Below are positions 13,401 through 24,012 of a stretch of DNA of 64,000 bases, in pieces. The position numbers and the translations under genes are program-made. The DNA is taken from contig CM070874.1 in NCBI GenBank assembly GCA_036365515.1, positions 212,530,297 through 212,594,296 of the forward strand, read 5' to 3'. Within the stretch, counting starts at the first letter, position 1. The number at the start of each line of letters is the position of its first letter. Below the pieces are notes generated by a model that saw only the letters and a program-made list of their open reading frames with translations, was not told where the DNA came from and did no database searches. This DNA comes from Torymus aiolomorphi (lineage: Eukaryota > Arthropoda > Insecta > Hymenoptera > Torymidae).

Positions 13401-16400
13401 TTTTTTCTTCAAAATTTCCTGCAAAACACACAAAAAAATCAATAACTTTACACTTTGTGATTATGTAGATCTCAAACTTGATATACAATCTCTCAGCATG
13501 TATAATATAGTGTGTGGATAGTTCGAAATATTTGTAGAGAATGGAAACTCCTCTTTCGAACTCAAAAGTCGAAAAGACGCATGTGCATTTCCAACTAAGA
13601 CCTCCTGACCTTCGCTTAGAGTTTACCAGAATGTTCACACACAATGCAACGCATGCTGAGGGATTGTATATTTAATTTCAGACTTTTTCAATCAACCAGT
13701 GTTGGTGAAATGACTTTTTTCTTAAAAATTTCCTGAAAAACACAAAAAAAAGGCAATAACTGCACACTTTGTGATTATTTAGATCTCAAACTTGATATAC
13801 AATCCCTCAGCATGTACACTATAGTGTGTCTAAAGTTTAAAATATTTGTAGAGAATGGAAAAGCCTCTTTTGAACTCCAAAGTCGAAAAGACGCATGTGC
13901 ATTTCCAACTAAGACCACCTGCCCTTTGCTCATAGTTTACCAAAATGTCCTTACACAATGTAATACATGCTGAGGGATTGTATGTTTAATTTCAGACTTT
14001 TTCTATCAGCCAGTGTTGGGGAAATGACTTTTTTCTTAAAAATTTCCTGAAAAACACACAAAAAAGACAACAACTGCACACTTTGTGATTATTTAGATCT
14101 CAAACTTGATATACAATCCCTCAGCATGTACACTATAGTGTGTCTAAAGTTTAAAATATTTGTAGAAAATGGAAAAGCCTCTTTTAAACTCAAAAGTCGG
14201 AAAGTCGCATGTGCATTTCCAACTAAGACCACCTGACCTTTGCTCATAGTTTACCAAAATGTCCTTACACAATGTAATACATGCTCAGGGATTGTATATT
14301 TAATTTAAAACTTTTTCAATCAGCCAGTGTTGGGGAAATGACTTTTTTCTTAAAAATTTCCTGAAAAACACACAAAAAAGGCAATAACTGCACACTTTGT
14401 GATTATTTAGATCTCAAACTTGATATACAATCCCTCAGCATGTACACTATAGTGTGCAAAAGTTTAAAATATTTGTAGAGAAGGGAAACGCCTCTTTCGA
14501 ACTCAAAAGTCGAAAAGACGCATGTGCATTTCCAACTAAGAGCTCTTGACCTTCGCTTAGAGTTTACCAGAATGTTCACATACAATGCAATGCATGCTGA
14601 GGGATTGTATATTTAATTTCAGACTTTTTCAATCAGCCAGTGTTGGGGAAATGGCTTTTTGCTTCAAAATTTCCTGAAAAACACACAAAAAAGACAATAA
14701 CTGCACATTTTGTGATTATTTAGATCTCAAACTTGATATACAATCCCTCAGCATGTACACTATAGTGTGTCTAAAGTTTAAAATATTTGTAGAGAATGGA
14801 AAAGCCTCTTTTAAACTCAAAAGTCGAAAAGACGCATGTGCATTTCCACGTAAGACCACTTGACCCTTGCTCAAAGTTTACCAAATGTCCTTACATAATG
14901 TACTACATGCTGAGGGATTGTATATTTAATTTAAAACTTTTTCAATCAGCCAGTGTTGGGGAAATGACTTTTTTCTTAAAAATTTCCTGAAAAACACACA
15001 AAAAAGGCAATAACTGCACACTTTGTGATTATTTAGATCTCAAACTTGATATACAATCCCTCAGCATGTACACTATAGTGTGTCTAAAGTTTAAAATATT
15101 TGTAGAGAATGGAAAAGCCTCTTTTAAACTCAAAAGTCGAAAAGACGCATGTGCATTTCCACGTAAGACCACTTGACCCTTGCTCAAAGTTTACCAAATG
15201 TCCTTACATAATGTACTACATGCTGAGGGATTGTATATTTAATTTAAAACTTTTTCAATCAGCCAGTGTTGGGGAAATGACTTTTTTCTTAAAAAATTTC
15301 CTGAAAGACACACAAAAAAGGCAATAACTGCACACTTTGTGATTATTTAGATCTCAAACTTGATATACAATCCCTCAGCATGCACACTATAGTGTGTCTA
15401 AAGTTTAAAATATTGGTAGAGAATGGAAAAGCCTCTTTTCAACTCAAAAGTTGAAAAGACGCATGAGCATTTGCAACTAAGATCACCTGACCCTTGCTCA
15501 TAGTTTACCAACATGTCCTTACACAATGTAATACATGCTGAGGGATTTTATATTTAATTTCAGATTTTTTCAATCAGCCAGTGTTGGTGAAATGACTTTT
15601 TTCTTAAAAATTTCCTGAAAAACACACAAAAAAGGCAATAACTTTACACTTTGTGATTATGTAGATTTCAAACTTGATATACAATCTCTCAGCATGTATA
15701 ATATAGTGTGTATAGAGTTTAAAATATTTGTAGAGAACGGAAACGCCTCTTTCGAACTCAAAAGTCGAAAAGACGCATGTGCATTTCCAACTAAGAGCTC
15801 TTGACCTTCGCTTAGAGTTTACCAGAATGTTCACTAACAATGCAATGCATGCTGAGGGATTGTATATTTAATTTCAGACTTTTTCAATCAGCCAGTGTTG
15901 GGGAAATGACTTTTTTCTTAAAAATTTCCTGAAAAACACACAAAAAAGACAACAACTGCACACTTTGTGATTATTTAGATCTCAAACTTGATATACAATC
16001 CCTCAGCATGTACACTATAGTGTGTCTAAAGTTTAAAATAATTGTAGAGAATGGAAAAGCCTCTTTTCAACTGAAAAGTCGAAAAGACGCATGTGCATTT
16101 CCAACTAAGACCACCTGACCTTTGCTCATAGTTTACCAAAATGTCCTTACACAATGTAATACATGCTCAGGGATTGTATATTTAATTTCAGACTTTTTCA
16201 ATCAGCCAGTGTTGGGGAAATGGCTTTTTTCTTCAAAATTTCCTGAAAAACACACAAAAAAATCAATAACTTTACACTTTGTGATTATGTAGATCTCAAA
16301 CTTGATATACAATCTCTCAGCATGTATAATATAGTGTGTGGATAGTTCGAAATATTTGTAGAGAATGGAAACGCCTCTTTCGAACTCAAAAGTCGAAAAG

Positions 16401-17100
16401 ACGTATGTGCATTTCCAACTAAGACCTCCTGACCTTCGCTTAGAGTTTACCAGAATGTTCACACACAATGCAACGCATGCTGAGGGATTGTATATTTAAT
16501 TTCAGACTTTTTCAATCAGCCAGTGTTGGGGAAATGACTTTTTTCTTAAAAATTTCCTGAAAAACACAAAAAAAAGGCAATAACTGCACACTTTGTGATT
16601 ATTTAGATCTCAAACTTGATATACAATCCCTCAGCATGTACACTATAGTGTGTCTAAAGTTTAAAATATTTGTAGAGAATGGAAAAGCCTCTTTTGAACT
16701 CCAAAGTCGAAAAGACGCATGTGCATTTCCAACTAAGACCACCTGCCCTTTGCTCATAGTTTACCAAAATGTCCTTACACAATGTAATACATGCTGAGGG
16801 ATTGTATGTTTAATTTCAGACTTTTTCTATCAGCCAGTGTTGGGGAAATGACTTTTTTCTTAAAAATTTCCTGAAAAACACACAAAAAAGACAACAACTG
16901 CACACTTTGTGATTATTTAGATCTCAAACTTGATATACAATCCCTCAGCATGTACACTATAGTGTGTCTAAAGTTTAAAATATTTGTAGAAAATGGAAAA
17001 GCTTCTTTTAAACTCAAAAGTCGGAAAGTCGCATGTGCATTTCCAACTAAGACCATCTGACCTTTGCTCATAGTTTACCAAAATGTCCTTACACAATATA
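10500..17100 (+). repeat. Second higher-order block, 8-, 9- and 10-monomer relationships
   Basis: Matching monomer types are spaced 3147 bp apart (11256 to 14403, and 12457 to 15604), which is ten monomers. The type at 13378 recurs at 16202 (2824 bp, nine monomers). The poly-T variant recurs after about 2519 bp (eight). One monomer type is duplicated in direct neighbours (14796 and 15109). The mixed spacing suggests unequal exchange within this half of the array. Confidence 0.75.
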
Positions 17101-17181
17101 ATACATGCTGAGGGATTGTATATTTAATTTCAGACTTTTTCAATCAGCCAGTGTTGGGGAAATGAATTTTTTCTCAAAAAT

Positions 17182-17649
17182 TTATCTGCGACTCCCACCT
17201 TGATACAAGAAGTCTCACCCAATTAATCGGAAAAGGAAAATTAGCATGCAACCTGTTATCTAACACATTTCGATAGTAAACATAAGATCACCGAAGACTT
17301 CCGACAATTAGTAAACAACACTATATACAATGAATGAAATAATCAGTGGAAAAACAACACCAAAGGAAAAAATATTTCAACAATCGAGCTAAAAATGCTA
17401 TAGAAACTACGACTTCTTCAAAGGAAATAAGAGATGCAGGTTAGCCAATTTACTATAGTCTCAGTTAATTTCAGAATTCAGGCATGAGTGCAAGGGCAAT
17501 TCTAAAGATCGATACCCATATAAAAGTGAACGTGTTTCATAGTGCGAAACAAGTATGACAACCGCGACAGATTAACTACTTACTCGAATGTGCCTTACTC
17601 CTCACATAATCGTAACTCCTTACCATAGAGCAGCAAGTGAACATGGCCG
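17182..17649. other. Unique AT-rich spacer after the satellite
   Basis: The satellite ends inside a monomer near 'ctcaaaaattt' and passes into non-repetitive sequence. I see no gene or RNA. Confidence 0.6.
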
Positions 17650-18640
17650 ATGATGTAGCAAAATCGCGACAGCAGCAACTCAAGACGTCGCGATGTCTTC
17701 TACAGGAGCTCTTCGCTCTAGGCAATAAAACATAATTAAAACAGGAACAAGTTGGCAGCAGAGGGAGCACAGAGAAGCCACGCTCCTGCCAAGGGGAAGA
17801 AGAGAGTTTTAGGATAGGTTTCAGCTGCAGTAAAGCTGTAAACTTTCTTACAGTAAACTACTCACCGGAAAATTTTTCCAAAAGGTTCCAAAGTTGCCGG
17901 TGTCCACATAAAATGCATGCCTCCACCATCTAGTCCCAGTAAACAAAACGGTGTCAGGCTCAAGACGTCGTGATGTCATCTACGGCAGCTCTTCACCCTA
18001 GGCAATAAAGTAAAATTAAAACATGATTAAATTGGTAGGGGCGGAGCACAGAGAAGCCATGCCTCTGTCAAAGGGAAGGGAAGAGTGGCAGGATAGGTGT
18101 TACTTGTATAGTAAAAAGAAAGTTAACCTTCTTACAGCAAACTACTCACCAAAAAATTTTTCCAAAAAGTTCAGGGGTTGCCGATGTCCACATAAAACAC
18201 TCCATCATTTGGTACAAATAAAAAGAAAACCGGTAACAGCAGCAGCTCAAGACGTCGTGATGTCGTCTACGGCAGCTCTTCACCCTAGGCAATAAAGTAA
18301 AATTAAAACATGATTAAATTGGTAGGGGCGGAGGACAGAGAAGCCATGCCTCTGTCAAAGGGAAGGGAAGAGTTGCAGGATAGGTGTTACTTGTATAGTA
18401 AAAAAAAGTTAACCTTCTTACAGCAAACTACTCACCAAAAAATTTTTCCAAAAAGTTCAGGGGTTGCCGATGTCCACATAAAACACTCCATCAATTTGGT
18501 CCAAATATAAAGAAACCCGGTAACAGCAGCAGCTCAAGATGTTCATGTCATCTACGGCAGCTCTTCACGCTAGGCAAATAAGTAAATTTAAAACATGATT
18601 AAATTGGTACGGGCGGAGCACAGAGAAGCCACGCTATAGC
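17650..18640 (+). repeat. ~286-bp tandem repeat family B, right block
   Basis: 'acatgattaaattgg' recurs at 18021, 18308 and 18593 (spacing 287 and 285). A more diverged unit lies upstream at about 17650-18010. The order of internal motifs matches the left block at 310-997, so family B flanks the satellite on both sides in direct orientation. Open frames at 18023 and 18310 are the repeat itself. Confidence 0.85.
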
Positions 18641-18839
18641 TCCTGTAGAAAAACAAAATATTAATAAACAAGAACAGCATCAAAATCATCATAGGAATAG
18701 CAACACCAAGCGCGCGCGAGCGCGAGTGAGAGGGAGCGAGAGAATGGAGGCTCCGTCGCTGCTACGGATCGTGCTCACCTCCCGGCATCCGGCCCCTCGC
18801 GATCCGGGACTCGCGGCCTGGAGGTCAGAGAGTTTGTAC

Positions 18840-19000
18840 ATAAGCGCTGCGCGATCCTACGCTACGTTACGCTGCGCGACGCTACAGCATTCAGTTCCTA
18901 TGTTCTCCTATGTTTTCCTATTTAATAGGAACAAACGAAACTCCACGGCAGGCGCTGGCGCAGCGTAGCGCATCTTAGCGTAGGATCGCGCAGCGCTTAT
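18840..19000. mobile_element. Foldback MITE with ATAAGCGC ends
   Basis: The left arm starts 'ataagcgctgcgcgatcct' and the right arm is its reverse complement, ending at 19000. An inner hairpin pairs 'gttcctat' with 'ataggaac'. No coding capacity. The terminal ACATAAGCGC resembles the ends of the elements at 20065-20317 and 50514-50849. The target duplication is not clear. Confidence 0.75.
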
Positions 19001-19092
19001 ATACAATCTCCCTGACGGAGTCGTCGCCAGCGTCGTCGAGGACGTCCGGCAGGCAGACAATACGGGACGCGCTTGTTGAGACAGAGGGTGGG

Positions 19093-19480
19093 GGGAGGGG
19101 AAGAGAGAAAGAGAGGAGACAACGGAGTCGCAAGGTCCGAACGTGTCCCACGCCTACCTTGTTGATGCGCTTCAAAGCCATTTGACGCGCTGTGTCGTGT
19201 GTCGATTATCAGTATCTTGCGGCCCTTGGTACCCAGGGGGACAACGGACTGCGACTGTGGGGAGACTACCGACAGCAGCAGCGGAGGTGGTGGCGGCGAC
19301 AGCGGCGGCGGCAGCAGCAGCAGAAGTTGAAAGCGGCACCACGTCGCGGTAGACTGCTGGCCAAGATGCGCACGGATCCGCGGTTTCACACTCGGTGCAG
19401 CGGCACACGTAGAGCTAGATTAGGACACACGGAGAGAGCACAGATCGCAGAGACGAGTCACAGAGTGGAGCGATTCAAGA
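19093..19480 (+). repeat. GC-rich segment C with CAG/CGG triplets, right copy
   Basis: This copy is strongly similar to 998-1392, including 'gacaacggagtcgcaagg', 'ccacgcctaccttgttgat' and the triplet tract. The long open frames here (for example 18997-19389 reverse, 19192-19686 forward) are low-complexity readings of the triplets, with no domain. GC-rich sequence without a recognised feature continues to 19683. Confidence 0.75.
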
Positions 19481-19686
19481 TGTCCTCAGCGCTTTTTCGC
19501 TCACACGGGGCGCTGCTGCATGCGCTCTCCTCGCTCGGCTCGTTTCTCGGCTCGCTGGCTGCCCGCGAGCGCCGATCGCCGACGTACCCGCGGGCCGCGG
19601 TACACACGTACGTGCACAGTCCCGCGTGTGTCCGAAAGAGAGAAAGAGAGGTAGTCGCAGAGAGACAGAAGGGAGCATGTACATAA

Positions 19687-20064
19687 CGGAGATTCCACAA
19701 TATGCTTTGCTCCGCTCCGCTCTGCCCTGCTCTGCCTTACCTGCTAAGCCTGTTCTGGCTTTGATTGGTTAATTCCTTCGACGAAACTGATGGGATGGAT
19801 GGAATTAACCAATCACCGCCAGAAGCAGACTTAGCAGGTATAAGGCAGAGCAGGGCAGAGCAGGGCCCTTTCTACATATGTGTGTTCTGTCTGTTCTAGA
19901 CAACTTCTCTCTATGTCTGTCTCTGTCTTACATAAACGGAACAGATCTATCTGTCTTTGTCGGGAACACACAGAACACACATATGTAGAAAGGCCCCGGA
20001 GCGGAGCAGAGCAGAATGGAGCAGAGCGGAGCAGAGCATAGCAGAGCTTATTGTGGAATCTCTG
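19687..20064. mobile_element. Harbinger-like MITE with TAA target duplication and nested hairpins
   Basis: The terminal inverted repeats read C(A/G)GAGATTCCACAATA and are flanked by TAA at 19684-19686 and 20065-20067. A 3-bp TAA/TTA duplication is typical of PIF/Harbinger. Two further hairpins are nested inside: about 19716-19866 (arms with 'cctgctctgcctta') and about 19866-19999 (arms with 'ctacatatgtgtgttctg'). There is no open frame of note, so this is a non-autonomous element. Confidence 0.75.
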
Positions 20065-20317
20065 TAAGCGCTGTGCTGTGCGATGCCGTGCGATGCCGTT
20101 CGATGCCGAACGATTAGTACTGCGTCTGATCCGTTGTCTAAATGGTTCAAAATAAATTGTACGTTGTATCTCTGCATTATTTATTTAACTATTTAATTTA
20201 AATCATGCAGAGATACAACTTACAATTTATTTTGAACTATTTAGACAACGGATCAGATGCAGCACTTATCGTGCAGCACCGCGCGGCATCGAACGGCATC
20301 GTACGGCACAGCGCTTA
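20065..20317. mobile_element. Foldback MITE with long arms, TAAGCGCTGTGC ends
   Basis: Arms of roughly 110 bp are inverted around an AT-rich centre near 20190. The outer ends read 'taagcgctgtgc' and its complement. An inner pair contains 'gatccgttgtctaaatgg' against its near complement. It directly abuts the previous element and shares its TAA. Confidence 0.8.
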
Positions 20318-20714
20318 TGTACTGCTCCCGAAGATGAGAGCAGTACTTATGGGACCCACCACGGACGTGCGACTGTGAATCGTAGATGTGTGTGGACTGT
20401 GGATGTGGGCGAGCGAGCGCCTTATCTCTATCTCCCTCTCACTCGCTCTGCTTTACGCAAGCGCGAATGCGCGATTCAAATGATGTATGTAATCATATAG
20501 GTGGAGTTCCGAATACCCCATTCATTATTTTGAGGCCTTCACTTTACTGTTGAAAACATTTAAGAATGTACTGATCGATCACGAAAGTATGTCTCAAATA
20601 GAATAAAGGAGAATTGGAATTTCATTTGGTATACTAAGGCTTCGGTTATCCAAGATCAAAATTTTCAGAAAACGTTTATTTACTTGTAAATTTATTATTA
20701 AATAATAAAGTAAA
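20318..20714. other. Intergenic, no gene seen
   Basis: A short hairpin ('gtactgctc'/'gagcagtac') lies at about 20318-20346. The remainder is simple purine/pyrimidine-rich and AT-rich sequence with no frame that I can support. Confidence 0.5.
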
Positions 20715-20995
20715 GTAAATTTATAAGTTAACCTTCTTACAGTAAACTACTCACCACAAACTTTTTCCAAAAAGTTCAGAGGTGGCCGATGTCCATATAA
20801 AACACTCCATCATTTGATCCAAATAAAAAGAAAACTGGTAACAGTAGCAGCTCAAGATGTTGATGTCATCTACGGCAGCTCTTCACCCTAGACAAGAAAG
20901 TAAATTTAAAACATGATTAAATTAGTACGGGTGGAGCACAGAGAAGCCATGCTTCTGTCAAAGGGAAGGGAAGAGTTGCAGGATAGGAGTTTTAT
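20715..20995 (+). repeat. Isolated family B repeat unit
   Basis: One diverged unit of the ~286-bp family (motifs 'gttaaccttcttacagt', 'ggccgatgtcc', 'ctcttcaccctaga', 'acatgattaaatt'), separated from the right-hand block by the MITE cluster. Confidence 0.8.
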
Positions 20996-21164
20996 GGAAA
21001 TAAACAAACAGGAGAAGATCAACTACCGCCAAATGTATGCATAGGCTCCTCCGGTAGAAAAGTAAAAGATATTGAAATTGAAACGAGTGGAACAAGTAAT
21101 ACAATTATTGTAGTATTGCAACGCCTGCCATGGGGCACTCAAATTTTCTGAAGTTGATACGAGA

Positions 21165-21510
21165 TGACTTGGTTCCATGATTGCAATAATATGCAAAGAG
21201 TGCCAAAATAATACAATAGTTTATTCATGTCATCTAGTGGGATCCCAAGCAAATGCTTATGAAATCAATGGGAAATCTGTATTGGCTTTACGTGCACTTA
21301 GACAAGGACATGCTGGATTATCTACTTTTTCTGGACTCATGAATTTACCACAGCCAGTATCACACAGCAACTATCAATAAAATTTTGAGCGACACATATA
21401 AGACTGTTGCAGAAAATTTAACGAGTGCAGCAGTGACGAAGAGCATTACTAGCAAGTGATAAATTGATTGTGTCTGAATAGTTGGTGTTAATGGCAGAAA
21501 GTAAAAGCAT
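21165..21510 (+). pseudogene. Decayed Mutator-like (PF20700-type) transposase fragment
   Basis: The reading frame at 21177-21380 carries a putative Cys pair (ICKEC) followed by an N-terminal MULE signature around 'YEINGKSVLALRALRQGH' and 'FSGLMNLPQPV'. I recognise these from insect transposases with the 'Mutator' domain. After a stop at about 21378 the next codons still resemble the family (a 'Y-K-T-V-A-E-N' stretch), so the frame is interrupted rather than ended. No DDE core or C-terminal domains follow before 21940. It belongs to the same broad family as the larger element at 25.6-29.6 kb but is not a copy of it. Confidence 0.65.
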
Positions 21511-22279
21511 TTCAGAGAGAAAAGATTCAACACACAAATAGCTTATGACGTGCTATAATGAAGATGTTGCAATGAATTTATTAAGATTTGAGTCGACTCG
21601 AGCTGCTAGAGAAGTGCCTGGGTGGTTTTACCCAGTATCACAACGAAAGCTTCAATAGCTCTCTGTGGAAACTTCTTATAGAGACGCATCATTCAATGTA
21701 ATTCATCTATTCAAGATTGGAGTGTACATTACTTTTGTAGTTTGTAATGCTGATAGAAGTTGTTACTTACATGTAATGAAGGACTTTGGCCTATTTCCTG
21801 AACCTTCATCATTAGCATGGGTTCATGAAAGTAATGAGCAGGAGATTTTCCATATAGAGAGACGAGCAGAGGCAGATACCATTGAGGCGAGGACTTCAGA
21901 AAGAAAAATATGGCTATAGCTGACAGATGATAATTCATAACATAATATGCAAGTGGTGCACATTAAGTTCAATAAGCTTTTTAAATTAATTCATTTCAAT
22001 GCAACATTACCACTAAATCACATTTAAATTATTGCTATTTGCTTTAGATATTCATAAAATCATTGTTTTACTTCAAATCAAAACAAAACAAACTTTGAGG
22101 TTATTTTACTGAGGTTCATTTTTTCACATCTAGTTGATGAAAAAAAAATAAGTATTTTGTATATATTTGCACTAGATAACGACTACTTAGATACTAAATT
22201 TATTAATAGTCGTATTTTTTCAGCTGTAACTTCTCTATAAACATTGTTATGATCTGATGGACTCTATACTTATAGATTA
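21511..22279. other. Degenerate or non-coding stretch
   Basis: Short open frames (for example 21665-21919) show no motif I can name. They may be further debris of the upstream transposase. The rest is AT-rich. Confidence 0.4.
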
Positions 22280-22329
22280 GGCGCTACAGGTAAAAAAACA
22301 GTCATAGATATAAGATTTAATATGGGCTA

Positions 22330-22398
<69 letters not shown>

Positions 22399-22447
22399 GA
22401 ACAGGAACCGCTTATATCTGCGACTGTGTCTTTTTGCCTGTAGCGCC
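22280..22447. mobile_element. Foldback MITE with (TA)n centre
   Basis: The arm 'ggcgctacagg' plus 'gtcatagatataag' is inverted against 'cttatatctgcgactgtgtc' plus 'cctgtagcgcc'. The centre is a pure TA run at about 22330-22395. The same terminal family (GGGCRCTACAG, AAAGACACAGTC) recurs at 33934, 34134 and inverted near 34215. Confidence 0.75.
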
Positions 22448-22644
22448 CTTGAATCTGTGGTTGGTGCTTAGATAGAAGGCGCGAAAATTTAAAATTAAAT
22501 GTGCATTTTATTTATTAGATATTATTTCTTGGAATGATAATGATTTAAGTGAAAAGTATTACATAAATAATAATCAAATTAATGTTGGTCGTATAATTAT
22601 TTTTTAAGGTCATCAATACTTTATGAAAAAAAATTCTACTATAA

Positions 22645-23092
22645 CCCCAATGAAAATGGAAAATGTATATAAATGTAAATAAACGCATATTTATGTAAAT
22701 AAATACATATAAATGTAAATAAGTGTATATAAATGTTGTAATTGGATCATGCATTTACATTTATTTACATTTATATATTTTTTTACATTTATATACATTT
22801 ATATACACTTCCATAAAACTTAAAAAAAAAGTCTTATAGACCGAAAATTAAAACAAAAATACATAAATGTTAAATGTATATAAATGTATATATCTGTAAA
22901 TTAATGTAAATAAGTGTATTTACAAAAATAAAAATTTTCGATACAAGAATTAAAAATGTAAGAAAAGATATATAAATGTAAATAAGTGTAAATTTTTGTA
23001 AATAAACGTATATAAATGTGAAAAATGTTCCAATTACAACTTTTATATATAGATTTATTTACATTTATATACATTTTCCATTTCCATCGGGG
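22645..23092. mobile_element. AT-rich MITE with ~39-bp terminal inverted repeats
   Basis: The left end 'ccccaatgaaaatggaaaat' and the right end, read in reverse, 'ccccgatggaaatggaaaat' match for about 39 bp with few differences. The interior is made of degenerate 'aaatgtatataaatgtaaat' units in both orientations. There is no coding capacity. Confidence 0.8.
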
Positions 23093-23379
23093 AAGATTAA
23101 AGTTTTTAACCTTAAAATTTAATATTCGTAAAAAGTAAATGTACTACAGTAAAGTACTTATTATATCATAGGAAAGGTCAACGCGATCAAAGAAGCTACA
23201 GATCGTGTTGGATGCGTGGCAGCATGACTGGGACTGCGGCGAAAAAGTGAGATGGACGCAAGCATGGTGAAATTAACTGTTGTACACCTGGGCTGGATTT
23301 CCAAGCACAAAAATATGAAAATACAAACGTGGCCACAAAAACTTACAAAAAAAATCTCAAAAATCACTATTACCTTCAG

Positions 23380-23710
23380 AAATGACACTTTATCTCTTCG
23401 GTTGAAATTTTCCCTGCTTTCTTCCGCGGCTTCAAATAAGTCATTGCATTTCATCTGCATCATCCACTACTGAAATTCAATACGTCCAAGGTGTTTGACA
23501 ATGCTATCTGGAATTCCGTTGTTTTCTCTGATTATGATAAAGCTGCTCTGTATCACCTGAAACTGCAACTCATACAAAATGATTAGTCATATATTTTGAA
23601 GTATTAGAAACTTGAAAGTTAACTTACCATCCCAACAGCCACGTGTGGAATGCATATAAAACAAGTCGACGAAGCCTCTCACAGATCTGGAAAACTGCTA
23701 GTCCCTCCTG
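23380..23710 (-). pseudogene. Possible exon-like fragments of an unknown gene
   Basis: On the minus strand, a segment of about 80 bp (about 23627-23706) lies between a pyrimidine-rich TTTCAG acceptor and a GTAAGT donor and has an open frame. A second stretch (about 23475-23565) reads openly to a TAG. A third (about 23380-23470) is bounded by TTTCAG and GTAATA. The phases do not join cleanly, so this may be a decayed gene or chance splice motifs. I recognise no domain. Confidence 0.25.
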
Positions 23711-24012
23711 AAAGAAAATAAAAAAGATAGAGCAACCGTCGAAAGCAGTGGATAATTGAAATACTAGTTACTCAAGGAAGAATGTACTATACTACTGGAG
23801 TATTCAACGGCTTGACCTGAATCAGTAGCGCAGCAGCTGACACTTAGAGGAGGAATTTTATATTAGTGTATATAGTCTAACATTTATTACATATTATATA
23901 GAATTTTACATTAGTGTATAGTCTACCATTTATTAGGTACGTTTCTAAAATATAGCTTAATGGTTTACAAAAACCTGCATTTTTTCAATAAATTTTTTTT
24001 ATTTGAAATAAA

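Larger units (their letters stand above)
1393..17181 (+). repeat. 15.8-kb satellite array, ~314.5-bp monomer, ~50 copies
   Basis: A monomer starting near 'tatatttaatttcaga' recurs about every 314-315 bp from 1393 to 17117, giving ~50 full copies all in one orientation. Every monomer holds the palindrome 'cacactatagtgtg' or a variant. It also holds two copies of 'atgctgagggattgtata' in opposite orientation, about 120 bp apart, so each unit can fold. Variants mark monomer types: 'aaatgatttttttc' at about 3320, 5836 and 8352; 'ctcaaaaaaagtcg' at about 3801, 6318 and 8833; a poly-T insertion at about 10770 and 13288. Repeated open frames of 60-88 codons on both strands are monomer shadows. A centromeric or pericentromeric role is possible but cannot be shown here. 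Confidence 0.97.

Noticed and set aside
1585..16468. Some twenty similar open frames of 60-88 codons on both strands of 1.6-16.5 kb
   Set aside because: They are the satellite monomer read in the same frame again and again. Frames break with single indels between monomers and there is no domain or splice structure.
1393..17181. Regular direct repeats suggesting a CRISPR array
   Set aside because: The unit is 314 bp with no short repeat/unique spacer alternation, and the genome is eukaryotic (introns, LTR elements).
18997..19686. Open frames of 130-164 codons on both strands
   Set aside because: Caused by CAG/CGG triplets and GC-rich sequence that is open in several frames. A near copy at 998-1392 does not keep the same frames.
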